Shown here: one piece after another, positions 60,979 through 64,000 of the stretch
Layout: each line of letters opens with the position of its first letter
How positions within the stretch are numbered: the stretch's first letter is position 1
Source of the DNA: Dehalococcoidia bacterium UBA2588
GTDB taxonomy: Bacteria; Chloroflexota; Dehalococcoidia; Lucifugimonadales; UBA3495
Assembly: GCA_002339805.1 (NCBI GenBank)
Contig: DDKW01000033.1
Location: forward strand, 6,402-70,401
DNA length: 64,000 nt
Reading direction: 5' to 3'
Notes under the pieces: model-generated
The model's database searches: none
The model's input: only the letters and a program-made list of their open reading frames with translations
Told to the model about the DNA's origin: nothing
Translations under genes and position numbers: made by a program

Positions 60979-62064
60979 ATGAATAGTGTGCATGCCTATT
61001 TGGAATATTCAAATGATAACTTCAATTTATGTGTCGATATTCATATGAATGGCAAAGATAGTCTTATATTATATGGGCCTTCTGGATCAGGGAAGACCAC
61101 AATCCTTAAATTACTACTGGGTTTATTACATCCATCTCAGGGTAGTATCAGAATAGGTGAGCAGGTATTATTAGATACCAATTCCCACATATCGCAACCA
61201 GCTCATCAACGTAAGATAGGGTATGTACCTCAAGATTATAAATTATTTCCTCACCTCTCTGTGATGAAGAATTTAACTTATGGGATGCCAAGGCCTTTAA
61301 CATATGACCACGCAGATTTTTTGAATTTGATAACAGATACATTAAACATCACTAACTTAGAGGAACGTAATGTGTTAAGCCTATCTGGAGGTGAAATGCA
61401 ACGGGTTGCAATTGCTAGAGCCCTTGCAATAAAACCTAATCTACTCTTGCTAGATGAACCTTCTAGTTCATTAGACTTGGAACTTAGGATGTCAGTCAGA
61501 AATTTAATTAAGCAGTTACATGAAGAATTCAAAATACCGACCATTATAGTGACCCATGATCAACAAGAAGCATTAGCATTGGGAACTCAAATGCATGTCT
61601 TGCAAAACGGGGAAATTATCGAATCAGGTGAGCCTAACCAAGTATTGGGCCAACCTGAAAAAATACCAACTGCCTCTTCAATAGATATAGAAAATATTTT
61701 CGAAGCGACAGTAACCTCGCGAGACGCAACCAACGGTATCACTGTGTGTCAGTATCATGACCTTAATGTAGAAATACCACTGTACGACATAGCTATTGGA
61801 GATAATATAAACATTGGCATCAAAGCCTCAGACATAATCGTAGCCACTGAAAAACCGAGTAATATATCCGCAAGGAATGTATTCGAAGTGAAAGTCACTA
61901 AAATATATAACGGTCGTTCCGGCATTATGCTCGAATGCTACGCTGGAGCTAGTCACTTTAGCGTACAAATCACAAAATCAGCTCTGGATGAATTAGCTAT
62001 ATTGGAGGGGCAAACATTATATTTATTGTTCAAAGCATCTTCTTGTTTCATGCTTAAACCTTAG
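60979..62064 (+). CDS. modC: Molybdate ABC transporter ATPase ModC with TOBE domain
   Basis: The 361-residue protein has Walker A GPSGSGKTT, signature LSGGEMQR, Walker B LLLLDEPSS and switch His VTHDQQ. A C-terminal TOBE/MOP-type domain follows (about residues 230-361), expected to sense oxyanion. It completes modABC, which may serve molybdenum enzymes elsewhere in the genome. Its stop overlaps the convergent SCO1664-type gene by 4 bp. Confidence 0.92.
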   Translation: MNSVHAYLEYSNDNFNLCVDIHMNGKDSLILYGPSGSGKTTILKLLLGLLHPSQGSIRIGEQVLLDTNSHISQPAHQRKIGYVPQDYKLFPHLSVMKNLTYGMPRPLTYDHADFLNLITDTLNITNLEERNVLSLSGGEMQRVAIARALAIKPNLLLLDEPSSSLDLELRMSVRNLIKQLHEEFKIPTIIVTHDQQEALALGTQMHVLQNGEIIESGEPNQVLGQPEKIPTASSIDIENIFEATVTSRDATNGITVCQYHDLNVEIPLYDIAIGDNINIGIKASDIIVATEKPSNISARNVFEVKVTKIYNGRSGIMLECYAGASHFSVQITKSALDELAILEGQTLYLLFKASSCFMLKP

Positions 62065-62738
62065 CCTAGTCCGGGATATTTTCCGAAATCAAGAAATAAA
62101 TCTATCCTTGCTCTTAGTGACTCTTGTTCACGTTCACTTAAAAGCCCTTCAAATCGTTTGCAAACATCATCATTGTTCAGTTTAATCTTCAATGCCTCAA
62201 TATCATTCAGTAAATCGTTAGGAATATCCTCACCTTGAAAATCCCAAATCACGGTCCTTATTTTGATATCTTCATGAAAAGTTAATCCTTGATCGATACC
62301 CCATAACTTATCATTGTTATCGATTATAATGTGATCAGCTTTCCTATCAGTGTTGTTTGCAACTAAATCGAAACATGCTATCTTCCGAAGCTCATCATGA
62401 TGTCTTTCATCCACTTGGTAATAATTCTTGGTTGGATCATGTTCTATATATATTTGGACCGAGCCAATTCCATATTTTCCTTCTCTGATAATTGTCTCCG
62501 GTACAATATTCCATCCCAATAGATCATCTAGTACGTAAGATGCGTATTCTCGTTTATATAGCGTTCCTGAAGGGAAATCCCATAAAGGCGCCTCACCATC
62601 TCTAGGCTTATATATTCCGAAAAGGTTTTCATCACCAAGAACAAATTCAGACAGGAAAGTATAGTTTGATCCCTTTGCAGTTAGAGCACAAGAGACCATA
62701 TCTCCTGATATAAGAACTTCTGTTTTCAGCCTCGCCAT
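62061..62738 (-). CDS. SCO1664 family protein (PI-kinase-like fold)
   Basis: The 225-residue protein matches the SCO1664 family, with YKPRDGEAPLWDFPSGTLYKRE, a DLVANNTDRKADHIII catalytic-loop-like block and the metal-loop-like WGIDQGLTFH. The family is distantly related to PI3/PI4-kinases and is found in Actinobacteria and Chloroflexota. It lies 21 nt after the DUF3090 gene, its usual partner. The substrate is unknown. Confidence 0.87.
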   Translation of the reverse strand: MARLKTEVLISGDMVSCALTAKGSNYTFLSEFVLGDENLFGIYKPRDGEAPLWDFPSGTLYKREYASYVLDDLLGWNIVPETIIREGKYGIGSVQIYIEHDPTKNYYQVDERHHDELRKIACFDLVANNTDRKADHIIIDNNDKLWGIDQGLTFHEDIKIRTVIWDFQGEDIPNDLLNDIEALKIKLNNDDVCKRFEGLLSEREQESLRARIDLFLDFGKYPGLG

Positions 62739-62759
62739 ACCAATTTTATGCTTATGTCA

Positions 62760-63269
62760 TCACAATTTAGAATGACCATTCGATTTGGGGCAAAAATGGC
62801 TATCTGGATCTATTGGATTATGACATAAAGGGCAAATTGGTCTCCCTGATTCACAAATTTCTATACCTGCCTTAGCAAGCTGTACTGCTTGGCTTCCTGA
62901 CAAATAAAAACTTAATGAAGATGTGTCATCTATAGTTTCGCCTTCTTCCCTACATTCCACATAAAAAGTATCTGAATCTTTATCAAAATTCACAGATAGT
63001 TGCCGACATTTGAATTCTGTTGGCTGGTAATCAGATGCTAATAAACATTCCCTGAATCCAGTGTTATCTTTTCTATCAGGATTGTCCCCACACAAGTCTT
63101 CAAAATATTTTGATAATTCAAATAACTGCTCTTTCTCCAGCCACACCAATCCGGTATAACTTTCAACAAAGAGTGATAACCGAAAAGTTCGGTTCCCTGG
63201 TTCACCAAATGTTTCTGGAGTTATATTATCCAGAGATCCAAACTGGTATCTGATTTCTCTATTTTCCAT
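62760..63269 (-). CDS. DUF3090 family protein
   Basis: The 169-residue protein has the DUF3090 start RYQFGSLDNITPETFGEPGNRTFRL and a C-terminal zinc ribbon (CPLC...HFCPKSNGH). The start is ATG 63269 (GAGGAA site); a TTG immediately precedes it. It is the usual genomic partner of SCO1664 proteins. Function unknown. Confidence 0.87.
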   Translation of the reverse strand: MENREIRYQFGSLDNITPETFGEPGNRTFRLSLFVESYTGLVWLEKEQLFELSKYFEDLCGDNPDRKDNTGFRECLLASDYQPTEFKCRQLSVNFDKDSDTFYVECREEGETIDDTSSLSFYLSGSQAVQLAKAGIEICESGRPICPLCHNPIDPDSHFCPKSNGHSKL

Positions 63270-63310
63270 CAATATTCCTCTTAATTTTTAGAATCTGATA
63301 GCTTCATAAT

Positions 63311-64000
63311 TCATTCTATGGTCATATCCATAAGATCATGTGCTACTACTATAGGACCCTTGTATATTTGGCTCGCTTCTTCTATCAATAAGTTCTCTTT
63401 ACTATGATAATCCGTACTAATATGAGTGATTACCAACTGGCCTACTCCTGCTTCAGCGGCAACTACTCCTGCGTCATAAGCACTTGAATGCTTGACCATC
63501 TTAAGTCGACTTGAATCTTGTTTCAATCCATAAGCTTCATGTATCAAAACATCTGCTTTATCTGCAGCTCGGATAGTATTTTCTGTAAACTCTGTATCGC
63601 CAGAAAAAACTACTGATTCATCTCCACATTCGATTCTCCATCCCACAGCCCCCTTAATATGTTTAGCAGGATGGCATTTGATAGACATATCATCTACGTT
63701 AAAAACGTCAAGTTCCATAACTGAGTTCCACTTCATAGTTACTAACTTATTTTTTCGTGTCACTCCTGTTTCGTCTATTAAGAACTCTTTATCCATTCCT
63801 TTGAAAAATTTTTGCACATCTCTCAATGCTACATCTGACCCATAAACATTCAATGAATTCTCTACCCCGGAAACATTACGATGAGATTCCAAATATTCTA
63901 ATCCTCTCGAATGATCATGGTGAGAATGACTTAATAACAAGTGATTAATACTGTTAAGATCTAACCCTGACTTATGTCCATTTACCAGGGCAGAGTTACC
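63311..64000 (-). CDS. MBL-fold hydrolase (RNase Z-like), N-terminus beyond window
   Basis: The frame is open from the right edge to a stop at 63311, giving 229 residues with no start in the window. It contains LLSHSHHDHSRGLEYL with HxHxDH, HPAKHIKGAVGWRIE, VVFSGDTEFTE and the final HIS...YH region, matching the ribonuclease Z/arylsulfatase-like beta-lactamase group. It probably hydrolyses a phosphodiester or related bond. In many actinobacteria the SCO1664/DUF3090 pair sits with a phosphomutase-like gene instead, so this neighbour differs. Confidence 0.85.
   Translation of the reverse strand, partial: GNSALVNGHKSGLDLNSINHLLLSHSHHDHSRGLEYLESHRNVSGVENSLNVYGSDVALRDVQKFFKGMDKEFLIDETGVTRKNKLVTMKWNSVMELDVFNVDDMSIKCHPAKHIKGAVGWRIECGDESVVFSGDTEFTENTIRAADKADVLIHEAYGLKQDSSRLKMVKHSSAYDAGVVAAEAGVGQLVITHISTDYHSKENLLIEEASQIYKGPIVVAHDLMDMTIE

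Noticed and set aside
1..64000. CRISPR arrays, insertion sequences, prophage or toxin-antitoxin modules
   Set aside because: No regular spaced repeats, transposase motifs, terminal inverted repeats or phage structural genes were seen.

Overview
The window is an AT-rich, tightly packed bacterial chromosome segment with about sixty protein genes, a lone 5S rRNA gene, tRNA-Lys(UUU) and tRNA-Asp(GUC). I see no IS element, prophage, integron or CRISPR array. The gene content suggests a marine Chloroflexota bacterium of the SAR202 type: a GuaB3-type IMP dehydrogenase homologue, the SCO1664/DUF3090 pair, Lin0512 and DUF6282 proteins, a class III CoA-transferase, several acyl-CoA-dehydrogenase-fold flavin monooxygenases, an ADP-forming acyl-CoA synthetase, many MFS carriers and frequent TTG/GTG starts. 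This assignment is inferred from gene content, not from a phylogenetic marker.

The most important observation is that two genes carry an in-frame UGA that almost certainly encodes selenocysteine. At 1429..1950 (minus) a UGSC-family protein reads through UGA into the motif Sec-Gly-Ser-Cys. At 44331..45665 (minus) a DUF3179 lipoprotein reads through UGA into Sec-Pro-Leu-Cys, where relatives have CPLC. In both, a perfect hairpin with a loop beginning GGU follows the UGA at the spacing of a bacterial SECIS element. A stop-codon-based annotation would truncate or split both genes.

Layout: 1-7.1 kb (minus) holds a small Cys protein, a UGSC-associated protein, the UGSC selenoprotein, guaB3, radA and clpC. 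7.2-7.6 kb holds the 5S gene with its own promoter and terminator, and tRNA-Lys. 7.5-16 kb is a catabolic block: amidohydrolase, flavin monooxygenase, gamma-glutamyltransferase-like protein, MFS carrier, MBL hydrolase, fluoroacetate-dehalogenase-like hydrolase, DUF6282 and an Asp/Glu racemase-like protein. 16.1-19 kb is a cobalamin riboswitch with terminator ahead of a ZnuABC-like metal importer, which suggests cobalt uptake. 19-32 kb has transporters, an ADP-forming acyl-CoA synthetase, trhO, a cluster of small zinc-ribbon and NTF2-like proteins, a DUF368/PopT flippase, two SDRs and nudC. 32-43 kb has a heterodimeric ABC exporter, argS, an S51 peptidase, hisIE, a HAD protein, hisF, hisS and a CoA-transferase. 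43-50 kb has tRNA-Asp, an arylsulfotransferase-like protein convergent with the DUF3179 selenoprotein, an MFS carrier, tandem flavin monooxygenases and arsM. 50-64 kb has an FMN split-barrel protein, two membrane proteins, dnaN, an AlaX-like editing protein, hyuA/hyuB, twin DUF1059 proteins, Lin0512, modABC and SCO1664/DUF3090/MBL.

Trace-element handling is a recurring theme: probable cobalt uptake under B12 control, molybdate or tungstate uptake, arsenic methylation, and use of selenium in proteins. Small tandem gene duplications recur (NTF2-like, DUF1059, flavin monooxygenase). Convergent genes abut or overlap at their stop codons almost everywhere.
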